Below, piece after piece: positions 48,891-59,108 of a stretch of 64,000 nucleotides of DNA. This stretch comes from an uncultured Pelagibacteraceae bacterium. Its GTDB lineage: Bacteria; Pseudomonadota; Alphaproteobacteria; Pelagibacterales; Pelagibacteraceae. The stretch covers positions 1-64,000 of the forward strand of contig CACCHS010000001.1 in the NCBI GenBank assembly GCA_902545825.1. The letters are read 5' to 3'. A program made the position numbers and the translations under genes. Each line of letters opens with the position of its first letter. Position 1 is the stretch's first letter. Below the pieces are notes generated by a model. The model ran no database searches and had not been told where the DNA came from. It saw only the letters and a program-made list of their open reading frames with translations.

Positions 48891-49868
48891 TTACTTTTTT
48901 CCAACTATCTTTTTAAATAAATTATTAGCACTTAACCATCCATCCTCAAGTCTTGGTCCACCAAACCAATCTCCACAAATACCAAGGCCTATTTTTCTGT
49001 CCCAATAACTTTCAGATTTTAATGGTTTTGAATTTGAAGAATATTTCCATCCATGTATTTGAGTGAAGTATATTTTACTTATTTTTATTTTTATTATATT
49101 TTTAAATCTATTGAGTAATATTTTTGTGAAATAAGTTTTCTTATTTTTATAATTATCTATATTTTTTTTTCCATATTCAAAAGTACTTTGAAGTACCCAT
49201 AAGTCTTTATTACAAGTGAATCTTTTTTTTGAATTTTCATTCGAAACCCATCCTAAAATTTTATCATTTGTAAAATAACTGCTATAATTATTAGATGTCT
49301 TATTTGTCATTAGTAAAACTGTTAAACTAGAATTCATTATTACTTTATTTTTAAATAAACTCGTTCTCACAAATTTCGATAATAACTTTTTGCATTGTGG
49401 AAATGGAATAGAAACTATTAAGTTTTTACTTTTAATAACTTGACCATTTTGAAATTGAAGATTCCAAACTTTATTAAGTCTATTTATTTTTGATAGTTCA
49501 TATTGATGATAACATTTTATATTTTTTAATTGATACTTGCTAATATCGTTGTTTCCATTAACTCCTATCAACTTAATATGCTTATTTTTCTTTTTAACAC
49601 TTTTATTAAGAAATTTATGGTTTCCGCCCCAAAATTTTAAAATTTTTTTCCTTGTAAGTTCTTTTGTAAATCTCTTAAATTTTAAGGATCTTGGAGACAA
49701 ATATTGTAAACCGTGGTCAAAACCAATTTTCCCATTTAATCTTTTGAATGAGCTTCTGCCTCCAATTCCTTTAGCTTTATCGTATACATTTACAGAAAAT
49801 TTTTGATTTAAAAGTTTTGCTATTGTAGATCCAGATATGCCGGTTCCTATTACACAAAAATCTAACAT
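48891..49868 (-). CDS. FAD/NAD(P)-dependent amine oxidase-like oxidoreductase
   Basis: 325 residues of the flavin-containing amine oxidase/renalase-like group: FCVIGTGISGSTIAKLL (FAD-binding Rossmann), GIGGRSSFKRLNGKIGFDHGLQYLSPRS after it, and a C-terminal FAD contact GLGICGDWFGGPRLEDGWLSANNL. Substrate unknown. Its start abuts the msrB stop, so the two may form an oxidation-repair operon. Confidence 0.88.
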   Translation of the reverse strand: MLDFCVIGTGISGSTIAKLLNQKFSVNVYDKAKGIGGRSSFKRLNGKIGFDHGLQYLSPRSLKFKRFTKELTRKKILKFWGGNHKFLNKSVKKKNKHIKLIGVNGNNDISKYQLKNIKCYHQYELSKINRLNKVWNLQFQNGQVIKSKNLIVSIPFPQCKKLLSKFVRTSLFKNKVIMNSSLTVLLMTNKTSNNYSSYFTNDKILGWVSNENSKKRFTCNKDLWVLQSTFEYGKKNIDNYKNKKTYFTKILLNRFKNIIKIKISKIYFTQIHGWKYSSNSKPLKSESYWDRKIGLGICGDWFGGPRLEDGWLSANNLFKKIVGKK

Positions 49869-50323
49869 TATTCAGATGGAATAAAAATTAGGCAAAGACC
49901 ATTATTACAAAATCTTTTACCTGTTTTGCTAGGACCATCATTAAACACGTGTCCATGATGTGCACCACATTTTGCACAATGATACTCAACTCTTTCCATT
50001 CCAAAAGAGTAATCTACTTTAGTCTTAAAAGCACCTGGAAGAGCTTCAGAAAAGGAAGGCCAGCCAGTTCCACTATCAAACTTTGCGGTTGAGCTAAAAA
50101 GTTTATTTCCGCAATTTGCACAATGATAAAAACCAACTCTTTTCTCGTACAAAAGACTACTTGTAAAAGGTCTTTCTGTTCCTTCATTAAAAAGAATATC
50201 TTTTTGCTCTTTTGTTAAATTTTGATTAATTATTTTTTTTGTTTGAGAATATAAAGACCTATGGGGTACAAGTATTAGTCCTAGTAAGGAAATACAAATT
50301 AGTTTTAAAAATTTACGTCTCAT
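49868..50323 (-). CDS. msrB: Exported peptide-methionine (R)-S-oxide reductase MsrB
   Basis: Repairs methionine-R-sulfoxide. 151 residues: an N-terminal signal beginning MRRKFLK, which fits a twin-arginine (Tat) motif, then the MsrB domain with zinc pairs CANC and CAKC, FDSGTGWPSF, and the catalytic Cys in KRFCNNGLC. The usual RFCVNS is changed to RFCNNG. Export suggests repair of envelope proteins. Confidence 0.92.
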   Translation of the reverse strand: MRRKFLKLICISLLGLILVPHRSLYSQTKKIINQNLTKEQKDILFNEGTERPFTSSLLYEKRVGFYHCANCGNKLFSSTAKFDSGTGWPSFSEALPGAFKTKVDYSFGMERVEYHCAKCGAHHGHVFNDGPSKTGKRFCNNGLCLIFIPSE

Positions 50324-50385
50324 AATTATAAATTAATAAGTTTTTAAAGTTTTTAAACTTGCATTTAAACGCACCTTGATATTTT

Positions 50386-50937
50386 TTATTTAATAATAAT
50401 ACTTCCAAGCGTTTTGAAATTATTGTTTGAGATTAAGATTTCACCAGACGAAGTACCTTTATCTAAAACTGCTAAAATAACAACGTAATGTGTTATTAAA
50501 ACTAGGTTGTCTTCACCTTTCCATTCCTTAATATATTTTTTCAATTTTTTGATTTGCTCTTCTTTCTTATCTGCAAATTTTGCATCATAAAATGAATTTA
50601 AAGAACTAAAAACTTCAAAATTTTTAAAAGCAAATTTAGCTGTATCTTTACATCTACACCATTCACTCGATAAAACTTTTTCTACTTTAATTTTATTATC
50701 TTTAAAAAATTCACCTATTTTTTTTGACTGTTCAATTCCATTTTTACTTAAATTTCTTTGAGTTGAGCAATCTTTTAAGTCAAAATTATCAGGATCTCCA
50801 TTGCCGGGCGCAATCGCATGTCTTATAAAAATAATATTTCCACCACTTTTAAGTTGATTAATAATTTTATTAGAGGAAAAAACGTTTGTTTGAAAGTTTA
50901 ATAGTCCCAAAATTAGGATTAAAAAAACTTTTCTCAT
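50386..50937 (-). CDS. Histidine phosphatase family protein, exported
   Basis: 183 residues. A signal peptide (about 1-22) precedes a phosphoglycerate-mutase-like fold with the catalytic RHA in IIFIRHAIAPGNGDP and the second histidine in LVLITHYVVI. Family members act on diverse phosphoesters; the substrate is unknown. Its start overlaps the stop of the 37-residue gene upstream (ATGA), tying it to the fab operon. Confidence 0.86.
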   Translation of the reverse strand: MRKVFLILILGLLNFQTNVFSSNKIINQLKSGGNIIFIRHAIAPGNGDPDNFDLKDCSTQRNLSKNGIEQSKKIGEFFKDNKIKVEKVLSSEWCRCKDTAKFAFKNFEVFSSLNSFYDAKFADKKEEQIKKLKKYIKEWKGEDNLVLITHYVVILAVLDKGTSSGEILISNNNFKTLGSIIIK

Positions 50938-51047
50938 TTATTCCTTTTTTTTTCTCTTTTAAGTTTTCTTTTTTCTTTAAGGGAAAGCTTTGCTTTTTTC
51001 ATTACGCTTGAGTCTTTGAAAGATTTGCCGCTATATCTCTTGGACAT
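50934..51047 (-). CDS. Very basic 37-residue protein, unknown function
   Basis: Begins MSKRYSGKSFKDSSVMKKAK and continues with a Lys/Arg/Glu-rich helix (LSLKEKRKLKREKK). Its ATG follows the fabI stop directly (TAAATG), and its TGA overlaps the histidine phosphatase start. The exact fit between two real genes is the main support. Not recognised; RNA or ribosome binding is possible given its charge. Confidence 0.6.
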   Translation of the reverse strand: MSKRYSGKSFKDSSVMKKAKLSLKEKRKLKREKKRNK

Positions 51048-51833
51048 TTACTTTATATTTTTTGGGTCAGGCATACCAACTTTATTATAGCCTGCATCGA
51101 CATAATGAATTTCACCTGTCACGCCACCACTAAGATCACTTAATAGGTACAATGCAGAATTTCCAACATCATGAATATCTACGTTTCTTTTTAAAAAGGA
51201 GTGGTCTTCATTCCACTTATAAAGAAATTTAGCGTCCCCAATTGCAGAAGCTGCAAGTGTTTTAATTGGACCGGCACTTATTGCATTTACTCTTATTTTT
51301 TTGTTACCAAGATCTCGTGCAAGATATTTTACACTTGCCTCCAAGGCAGATTTACAAACTCCCATAACGTTATAATTTGGAATTGCCTTTGTTGACTCGT
51401 AGGTTAATGTTAACATACTTCCGCCATCTTCCATTATTTTTGAAGCTTCTTTGGCAACTTCTGTGAATGAAAAACAAGAAATTAGCATACTTCTTAAAAA
51501 ATTTTCCCTGGTAGTATTTAGATATTCCCCAGATAACTCAGATTTATCTGAAAATGCCACTGCATGAACTACAAAATCAATTTTTCCCCAATGTGATTTA
51601 ATATCTTCAAAAAGTTTGATTACCTCATCCTTTTTTTCTACATCGCAACTAAATGTTGTCTTAGAATTTAATTTTTCTGCTAATGGAACAACTCTTTTCT
51701 TAAGAGCATCACCCAAATAAGTGAATGCTAAATCAGCTCCGGCCTCTGATAGTTTTTGAGAAATTCCCCAAGCTATAGATCTCTCATTGGCTACTCCCAT
51801 GATCAACCCTTTTTTGCCTTTCATTAAATCCAT
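51048..51833 (-). CDS. fabI: Enoyl-[acyl-carrier-protein] reductase FabI
   Basis: NADH-dependent last reduction in fatty acid elongation. About 261 residues. GLIMGVANERSIAWGI is the FabI-type nucleotide loop, and the catalytic Tyr-x6-Lys is YNVMGVCK. The ATG at 51833, two bases after the fabB stop codon, is preferred to one at 51848 inside fabB; an ATG at 51824 is also possible. Third gene of fabA-fabB-fabI. Confidence 0.96.
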   Translation of the reverse strand: MDLMKGKKGLIMGVANERSIAWGISQKLSEAGADLAFTYLGDALKKRVVPLAEKLNSKTTFSCDVEKKDEVIKLFEDIKSHWGKIDFVVHAVAFSDKSELSGEYLNTTRENFLRSMLISCFSFTEVAKEASKIMEDGGSMLTLTYESTKAIPNYNVMGVCKSALEASVKYLARDLGNKKIRVNAISAGPIKTLAASAIGDAKFLYKWNEDHSFLKRNVDIHDVGNSALYLLSDLSGGVTGEIHYVDAGYNKVGMPDPKNIK

Positions 51834-51834
51834 A

Positions 51835-53046
51835 TTAAACTTTCTCAAATACTAATGTTGCATTAGTTCCACCAAACCCAAAGCTATTCGACATTACAGA
51901 ATTTAAAGTAACATCTTTTTCAACTTTCGTAACAATTGGATATTTTTTTGCCTCATCATCCATATCAGTAATATTTGCAGATGCTGCTATAAAACTATTT
52001 TTCATCATAATTAGACTATAAACAGCCTCATGAACAGAAGTTGCTCCCAAAGAATGTCCTGCCAGAGATTTTGTGGAGCTTATTTTTGGTTTATAGTCAG
52101 TAAATACTTTACCAACAGCATTAAGCTCAGTGATATCACCAACTGGTGTTGAGGTTCCATGAGTATTAATATAATCGATCTTATTTTTTGCAGTTCCAAG
52201 AGCCATATTCATACATCTTACGGCCCCCTCTCCTGACGGTGCTACCATATCATAGCCATCTGATGTTGCACCATATCCTGTAATCTCAGCGTAAATTTTT
52301 GCTCCTCTTGCTTTAGCATGCTCGTATTCTTCTAGGACTAAAACTCCACCACCACCTGAAATTACAAAGCCATCCCTAGTTTTATCGTAAGGTCTTGATG
52401 CTTTTTCAGGAGTATCATTATATTTTGAGGATAAAGCAGTCATAGCATCAAACATTGCAGTCATTGCAAAGTGAACTTCATCACTTCCACCTGCAAATAT
52501 AATTTTTTGTTTACCTAATTGAATTAATTCCATCGCATTTCCTATACAATGACCACTTGTTGCGCAGGCAGAGCTTATTGTGTAATTAACTCCTTTAATT
52601 TTAAAAGGGACTGCCAAAGTTGCTGAAGCCGTACTGGACATAGTTCTTGGGACTACAAAAGGCCCCATTCTTTTTGGACTCTTTTGTCTTGTTTTATCAG
52701 CTGCCAAAATAACATTTTCAATTGATGGACCTCCAGAACCCATTATCATTCCTGTTGAAATATTACTTACATCTTTTTCCTCTAACCCTGAATCTTTTAC
52801 CGCTTCAGACATTGAAATATAATTATATGCAGATCCTGGACCCATAAATCTAATAAACTTCCTGTCTACATAATCCTCTAATTTAATGTTTGGTTTACCA
52901 TGCACATTGCTTTTTAAATTATACTCTTTGTATTCTTCGGAAAACGTAATTCCCGATTTAGAATTTAGCAAAGACTGATAGACTTCTTCTTGATTATTTC
53001 CCAAACATGAAACAACGCCAATTCCAGTTATTACAACTCTCTTCAT
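51835..53046 (-). CDS. fabB: 3-oxoacyl-[acyl-carrier-protein] synthase I
   Basis: Condensing enzyme required with FabA for unsaturated fatty acids. 403 residues with the Cys-His-His triad in [20 protein letters not shown] and [10 protein letters not shown]. Overlaps the fabA stop by one base. Motif context and pairing with fabA favour FabB over FabF. Confidence 0.96.
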   Translation of the reverse strand: MKRVVITGIGVVSCLGNNQEEVYQSLLNSKSGITFSEEYKEYNLKSNVHGKPNIKLEDYVDRKFIRFMGPGSAYNYISMSEAVKDSGLEEKDVSNISTGMIMGSGGPSIENVILAADKTRQKSPKRMGPFVVPRTMSSTASATLAVPFKIKGVNYTISSACATSGHCIGNAMELIQLGKQKIIFAGGSDEVHFAMTAMFDAMTALSSKYNDTPEKASRPYDKTRDGFVISGGGGVLVLEEYEHAKARGAKIYAEITGYGATSDGYDMVAPSGEGAVRCMNMALGTAKNKIDYINTHGTSTPVGDITELNAVGKVFTDYKPKISSTKSLAGHSLGATSVHEAVYSLIMMKNSFIAASANITDMDDEAKKYPIVTKVEKDVTLNSVMSNSFGFGGTNATLVFEKV

Positions 53047-53546
53047 TATTTAAACAGTCCAACTTTTAAATTTTCAGCACTATAAATTTTTTTTCCGTCA
53101 GCTAATAAAATTCCATTCGCGAGACCAACTGTAGTACCTTCTTTTACTAATATTCTTTTCATATCAATTTCATAAATCGCTTTTTTAACATTTTTTAAAA
53201 CCTCTCCGGTAAATTTTACACTATTTACGCCCAAAGCACGTCCTCTACCTGGATTACCTAGCCAGCCCAAATAAAATCCAACCAGTTGCCACATTGCATC
53301 TAATCCAAGGCATCCTGGCATCACAGGATCTCCTTGAAAATGACAATCAAAAAACCAAAGCTCATCTTTAATATCCAATTCAGCTTTTATTAATCCTTTT
53401 TTAAAAGCACCTTTATCTTCACTAATTTCTGTTATTCTGTCAAACATAAGCATTGGTGGTAATGGTAGCTTTGCGTTTCCAGGCCCAAAAAGGTCACCTT
53501 TTCCACAATTAATTAATTCATCATAATTGAATGAATTCTTTTTCAT
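53046..53546 (-). CDS. fabA: 3-hydroxydecanoyl-[acyl-carrier-protein] dehydratase/isomerase
   Basis: Makes and isomerises the trans-2-decenoyl intermediate, the branch to unsaturated fatty acids. 166 residues with the active-site [23 protein letters not shown] (His and Asp). First gene of the minus-strand fab operon and divergent from irr; the Irr-box-like site at 53597-53613 lies 51 bases before its start, so shared control is possible. Confidence 0.96.
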   Translation of the reverse strand: MKKNSFNYDELINCGKGDLFGPGNAKLPLPPMLMFDRITEISEDKGAFKKGLIKAELDIKDELWFFDCHFQGDPVMPGCLGLDAMWQLVGFYLGWLGNPGRGRALGVNSVKFTGEVLKNVKKAIYEIDMKRILVKEGTTVGLANGILLADGKKIYSAENLKVGLFK

Positions 53547-53596
53547 AAATTTGTAACCTTATTACTTGATTTAAATAAATTATAATATAGAAATAG

Positions 53597-53613
53597 TTTA
53601 GAACTATTATAAA
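53597..53613. promoter_or_regulatory. Irr-box-like palindrome, site 1 (fabA-irr intergenic)
   Basis: TTTAGAACTATTATAAA, a 7-3-7 near-palindrome (one mismatch between half-sites). Its half-sites are identical to those of site 2 at 54039 read on the other strand. It starts nine bases before the irr start codon's ribosome-site region and probably mediates autoregulation. Resembles the iron-control element TTTAGAA-N3-TTCTAAA described for alphaproteobacterial Irr. Confidence 0.75.
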
Positions 53614-53621
53614 TAACCACA

Positions 53622-54038
53622 ATGAAAAACCAAGATTTTATCAATAAATTGAGAAATTCTGGCTTAAGACCTACAAAACAAAGAATTAAAATTTGCGAAG
53701 CTCTCTTCAACACTGAAAAAACCTTTCATTTCACAGTAAATGATTTAGCAAAAATGATGCAAAAAAATTTCAATGAGAAAATTTCTTTAGCCACTGTTTA
53801 CAATACACTCCATGCTTTTAAAAAAAAAGGATACGTAAAAGAAATTTCTTTAGGAAATGACAAAAGCTATTTCGATACTAACATTAGTTCTCATCATCAT
53901 TTTTATGATACTAAAACAAACGAGTTGATTGATATTGATTCAAGTAAAATTGAACTCAAAAATATTCCAAATCCTCCAAAAGGAAAATCAATAAAAGAAA
54001 TTGATGTAGTTATAAATGTTGAGAACGATTCTCAATAG
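53622..54038 (+). CDS. irr: Irr-type Fur-family iron/haem response regulator
   Basis: 138 residues. Fur-type winged helix with RNSGLRPTKQRIKICEALF and ISLATVYNTLHAFKKKGYVKEI, then SYFDTNISSHHHFYDTKTNELIDI. The HHH stretch and the SYFDTN context are typical of Irr, which in Rhizobiales reads iron state through haem. A PerR-like role for peroxide is the alternative, because katG is next. Three identical-type boxes lie before it and before katG. Confidence 0.88.
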   Translation: MKNQDFINKLRNSGLRPTKQRIKICEALFNTEKTFHFTVNDLAKMMQKNFNEKISLATVYNTLHAFKKKGYVKEISLGNDKSYFDTNISSHHHFYDTKTNELIDIDSSKIELKNIPNPPKGKSIKEIDVVINVENDSQ

Positions 54039-54055
54039 TTTATAAACGTTCTAAA
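54039..54055. promoter_or_regulatory. Irr-box-like palindrome, site 2 (upstream of katG -35)
   Basis: TTTATAAACGTTCTAAA directly after the irr stop codon. Both 7-base halves equal the reverse complement of site 1; only the 3-base spacer differs. It ends five bases before the katG -35 element. Confidence 0.78.
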
Positions 54056-54059
54056 CTAC

Positions 54060-54087
54060 TTGACTTCTACTTTAGACTGATTATAAA
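54060..54087 (+). promoter_or_regulatory. katG promoter overlapped by Irr-box-like site 3
   Basis: TTGACT (54060-54065) and TATAAA (54082-54087), 16-base spacing. Site 3, TTTAGACTGATTATAAA (54071-54087), fills the spacer and the whole -10, and differs from site 1 in one half-site base plus spacer. A protein bound here would block RNA polymerase. AGGAG at 54104-54108 precedes the ATG at 54118. Confidence 0.75.
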
Positions 54088-54114
54088 CTGATAATATCTA
54101 TATAGGAGAACTAA

Positions 54115-56325
<2,211 letters not shown>

Positions 56326-56344
56326 TAAAATAGGGTAATAAAAA

Positions 56345-56959
56345 ATGGTTCAAGTTAGTTTCGAAGACTTCTTTAAAGTTCCTGACCTAAAATTTGATAT
56401 TTCAAGGTTAAGAAAAGATTTAGAGGTAATTTTAGAAAAGAAAAATTTTAATTCGTTGGGAATAAGTCATTTTGGTGCCATACCAATAAATAGAATACCA
56501 AACGATAACGATTCAGTTGAAGGTCATAATGTAAGAGGTAAATATTGGACCATAGCAGACGAAACTGGAAAAGTGGTTTCAAGAGATATAACTATTGATG
56601 AGTCAAAATATACAGAACTAATACCAGAGTTTGAAAATACTTATTTTAAAGACGTTTATGAAACTCTAAAAAGTAAATTTAAGCTAGGTAGAGTAAGACT
56701 ACTTTTGAAAGAGCCAAGATCTACTTTAAGTTGGCATAAAGATCCAGAACCAAGATTGCATATACCAATAATTACTAACAAAGGTTGTTCTATGGTGATA
56801 GAAAATGTAGCCAAACACTTACCAGCAGATGGTCACGTAACTATAACGAACAATACAAAATTTCATAACTTTTTTAATGGTGGAGAACAAGCAAGAATTC
56901 ATTTAGTTGCATGTGTATTGGAAAATCCTTTTAAAAAAAATAATGACAGAAATCACTAA
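56345..56959 (+). CDS. Aspartyl/asparaginyl beta-hydroxylase-like 2-oxoglutarate/Fe(II) oxygenase
   Basis: 204 residues. The core WHKDPEPRLHIPIITN resembles the first iron-binding motif and the conserved arginine and histidine of the Asp/Asn hydroxylase family; KFHNFFNGGEQARIHLVACV provides the distal His and the 2-oxoglutarate-binding Arg. Substrate unknown. Being Fe(II)-dependent and downstream of an Irr-controlled katG, it may belong to iron/oxidative-stress response. Overlaps the DUF2061 gene. Confidence 0.85.
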   Translation: MVQVSFEDFFKVPDLKFDISRLRKDLEVILEKKNFNSLGISHFGAIPINRIPNDNDSVEGHNVRGKYWTIADETGKVVSRDITIDESKYTELIPEFENTYFKDVYETLKSKFKLGRVRLLLKEPRSTLSWHKDPEPRLHIPIITNKGCSMVIENVAKHLPADGHVTITNNTKFHNFFNGGEQARIHLVACVLENPFKKNNDRNH

Positions 56960-57185
56960 AGGTCTATTCGGAGCTTCAAAAGAAATATTTGAAAATAACA
57001 AAGGTTCAATTCTTAGAACTATTATCTATACAATTGGACACTTTGCTATCGCAATAACAGTGTTGATGTTGGTAGCGGACGTGACGTTTATGATTGCATT
57101 AACAGATGCAATAGTTGAACCAATAGCAAATTCGGTCTGGTACTTTATTCTAGACAAGTGGTGGGCGAGTAAATCCAAAAAATAA
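56943..57185 (+). CDS. DUF2061 small membrane protein
   Basis: 80 residues from the ATG at 56943 (an ATG at 56907 would add 12 residues deeper in the previous gene). RTIIYTIGHFAIAITVLMLVADVTFMIALTDAIVEPIANSVWYFILDKWW matches the layout of DUF2061: two helices ending in a WYxxxxxxW segment. Function unknown. Probably third gene of the katG operon. Confidence 0.8.
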   Translation: MTEITKGLFGASKEIFENNKGSILRTIIYTIGHFAIAITVLMLVADVTFMIALTDAIVEPIANSVWYFILDKWWASKSKK

Positions 57186-57194
57186 TTTTTTGCG

Positions 57195-57207
57195 AATGAT
57201 TATCATT
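57195..57207. promoter_or_regulatory. Fur-box-like palindrome A
   Basis: AATGATTATCATT, a perfect 6-1-6 palindrome matching 12 of 13 core bases of the E. coli Fur box core AATGATAATCATT. It lies ten bases after the DUF2061 stop and about 100 bases before the Cys-rich small gene. Confidence 0.65.
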
Positions 57208-57241
57208 AGTTTAAAAAGTTGTTAATAAAAAATTTTTTTTT

Positions 57242-57260
57242 GATAACAATTATCATTATC
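57242..57260. promoter_or_regulatory. Fur-box-like site B
   Basis: On the minus strand it reads GATAATGATAATTGTTATC, identical to the 19-base E. coli Fur box at 17 positions. Centre-to-centre distance to box A is 50 bases. A Fur/Mur family gene is present in the window at 36174. Confidence 0.7.
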
Positions 57261-57305
57261 ACAGAAAAAAGTTGAAATAATTTTTTTAATTTTTATTCTA
57301 AATTA

Positions 57306-57485
57306 ATGGATATACAAAACTATAATTGTAAAAAATGTGGACTTACAATCGCATCTAAATGTTCTAAATGTGATAGAACAGTCGATGTGAAAGTTTTAAA
57401 TGATGGTTGTATTGTTCAAGTTACAAAATGTGGGGATTGTGCGAACATACCTGTTATTAAAGACGTTTGTTCACAGCAAGAGTAA
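57306..57485 (+). CDS. Cys-rich 59-residue protein, putative metal-binding
   Basis: Starts MDIQNYNCKKCGLTIASKC. Eight cysteines at residues 8, 11, 19, 22, 35, 42, 45 and 55, including three CxxC pairs (CKKC, CSKC, CGDC), suggest a zinc-ribbon-like or iron-binding fold. It ends one base before the stop of the convergent SH3 gene and is preceded by two Fur-type boxes. No ribosome site is evident before the ATG. Function unknown; a metal-responsive role is inferred from the boxes. Confidence 0.68.
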   Translation: MDIQNYNCKKCGLTIASKCSKCDRTVDVKVLNDGCIVQVTKCGDCANIPVIKDVCSQQE

Positions 57486-57929
57486 CTAATTAATACCCCA
57501 AACATTTTTAGTATTTAACCAACCAGTATAATTGTTGGTTTTTACTTTACACCAATTTTGTTTGCACTTTTTAACAAGGGCCAAAACCCCCTTTTCAATT
57601 CTTACTAATGGCTTTGAGTAATAGCTATCTTTTTTAAAAAGAACTTTATTCTCTAAAATCACAAGAGACTTTGGAGACTTTAATTGAGAAATGTGTATCC
57701 ACCCCCCATTATTCTTATGATCAATAATTTTTCTAAAATTTTCTTTTTTATCAATAACCTTTAAAGGTAGATATTTTTTTTTGTAAATAAACTTAATTTG
57801 ATCATCTTTACTTGGCCCATACCTTACATTTACTTCATTATACTTAAGCATCAAAAAGTAATCACTTTCTTGTGCGAAAACATTTATATGAAAGTTAAAA
57901 AATATAATAAGTATGAAAATTTTTAGCAT
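57486..57929 (-). CDS. Exported SH3-like domain protein
   Basis: 147 residues: signal peptide (MLKIFILIIFFNFHINVFAQ), then bacterial SH3-type segments, YNEVNVRYGPSKDDQIKFIY and WIHISQLKSPKSLVIL, and a second unit ending WCKVKTNNYTGWLNTKNVWGI. Similar proteins (COG3807-type) are found next to ThiF-like genes or dehydrogenases in alphaproteobacteria. The ATG at 57929 is preferred to a TTG at 57935. Confidence 0.82.
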   Translation of the reverse strand: MLKIFILIIFFNFHINVFAQESDYFLMLKYNEVNVRYGPSKDDQIKFIYKKKYLPLKVIDKKENFRKIIDHKNNGGWIHISQLKSPKSLVILENKVLFKKDSYYSKPLVRIEKGVLALVKKCKQNWCKVKTNNYTGWLNTKNVWGIN

Positions 57930-58672
57930 ATACAATTTTTTTTCTTTTTAAATTTTACTTTTCTAAATTTTAGATCTTTTAAGTTCAAAATTAAAATATT
58001 TGAACTTAAGTTTTTTCCTATATGACAGATTTTTTTTATGGCTTCAATTGCTTGTAAATTTCCAACAACACCAGCCACAGGACCTAAAATACCATCAGAC
58101 TCACAATTTAATACATCATCCGGAGGTAGTTCTTGGTAGAAGCATTTTAAACAAGGTTCGTTTTTATTCTTAAAATCAAATGTAAAAATATGGCCATCAA
58201 ATCTGCTGATAGATCCAGATATAAAAAATTTTTTTAATTTTAACGAACCTTCATTTAATAGAAATTTTGTTCTAAAATTATCAGTCCCGTCAATAATTAC
58301 ATCATACTTTTTAGCAATTTTATCAAAATTTTTGTTAGTAATTTTTGCTTTGTGTTTAATAATTTTAATATCAGGGTCAATTTTTTTTATTTTTGTATAG
58401 ATAACATCAACTTTTAATTTCCCCACATCTTGAGAATTATACATTCCTTGACGATGAATATTAGATAAGCTTACTTTATCAAAATCTACTAACCCAACCT
58501 GTCCAACTCCAGCTCGACACAAGTAATCTACAGCTGGACAACCTAATCCCCCAAGCCCAATAATTAATATTTTAGACAACGATATTTTTTTTTGGCCAAG
58601 GATACCAATATCTTTTAAAACTATTTGTCTTGAATATTTTTCTAAATAATTTTTATTGAATTTTTTTTTCAT
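57923..58672 (-). CDS. ThiF/MoeB-family adenylyltransferase
   Basis: Activates the C terminus of a small sulfur carrier (ThiS or MoaD type). 249 residues: IIGLGGLGCPAVDYLCRAGVGQVGLVDFD (ATP-binding), SNIHRQ, DGTDNFRTK, and a zinc CxxC in PCLKCFY paired with the C-terminal NCIC. No rhodanese domain. Which carrier it serves cannot be told; no thiS or moaD lies here. Overlaps dut by four bases. Confidence 0.93.
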   Translation of the reverse strand: MKKKFNKNYLEKYSRQIVLKDIGILGQKKISLSKILIIGLGGLGCPAVDYLCRAGVGQVGLVDFDKVSLSNIHRQGMYNSQDVGKLKVDVIYTKIKKIDPDIKIIKHKAKITNKNFDKIAKKYDVIIDGTDNFRTKFLLNEGSLKLKKFFISGSISRFDGHIFTFDFKNKNEPCLKCFYQELPPDDVLNCESDGILGPVAGVVGNLQAIEAIKKICHIGKNLSSNILILNLKDLKFRKVKFKKKKNCIC

Positions 58673-59106
58673 TTTCCAGTAGATCCAAAACCTCCAGAAC
58701 CTCTGATTGTTTCAGGTAGATCTTGTACCTCTTCAAACTGGATTTTTAAAATTGGAACAAGAATCATTTGAGCTATCCTGTCACCATTATTAATAATAAA
58801 TTCTTTATCACCATGGTTAAATAAAATAACCTTTAACTCACCCCTATAATCACTGTCTATTGTTCCCGGCGTATTGAGAACTGAAATACTAGATTTTGCT
58901 GCTAAACCTGATCTAGGCCTAATTTGAATTTCAGTATCATTTGGTATTGCTACAGATAATCCAGTTGGGACTAACGCGGATTTATTAGGTTTAATAACAA
59001 TTTTATCTTCTGTAAGAGCCATCAAATCCATTCCTGAAGATCCCTCAGTTTTATAGATTGGTATTTGAGCTTTATGACTAAGTTTTTTAATTAAAACTTT
59101 AATCAT
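58669..59106 (-). CDS. dut: dUTP diphosphatase
   Basis: Hydrolyses dUTP to dUMP. 145 residues with all five trimeric dUTPase motifs: GSSGMDLMA, RPRSGLA, GTIDSDYRGEL, GDRIAQMIL and RGSGGFGSTG. Two bases after coaBC in the conserved ubiB-coaBC-dut order. Confidence 0.97.
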   Translation of the reverse strand: MIKVLIKKLSHKAQIPIYKTEGSSGMDLMALTEDKIVIKPNKSALVPTGLSVAIPNDTEIQIRPRSGLAAKSSISVLNTPGTIDSDYRGELKVILFNHGDKEFIINNGDRIAQMILVPILKIQFEEVQDLPETIRGSGGFGSTGK

Positions 59107-59108
59107 AA

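Noticed and set aside
50324-50385. Repeated AGTTTTTAAAG-like units between msrB and the histidine phosphatase gene
   Set aside because: Short AT repeats that recur by chance in this composition, and no clear stem plus T tract.
56907-56942. Longer start for the DUF2061 protein
   Set aside because: Adds 12 residues encoded within the end of the preceding gene; the ATG at 56943 is closer to the conserved region.
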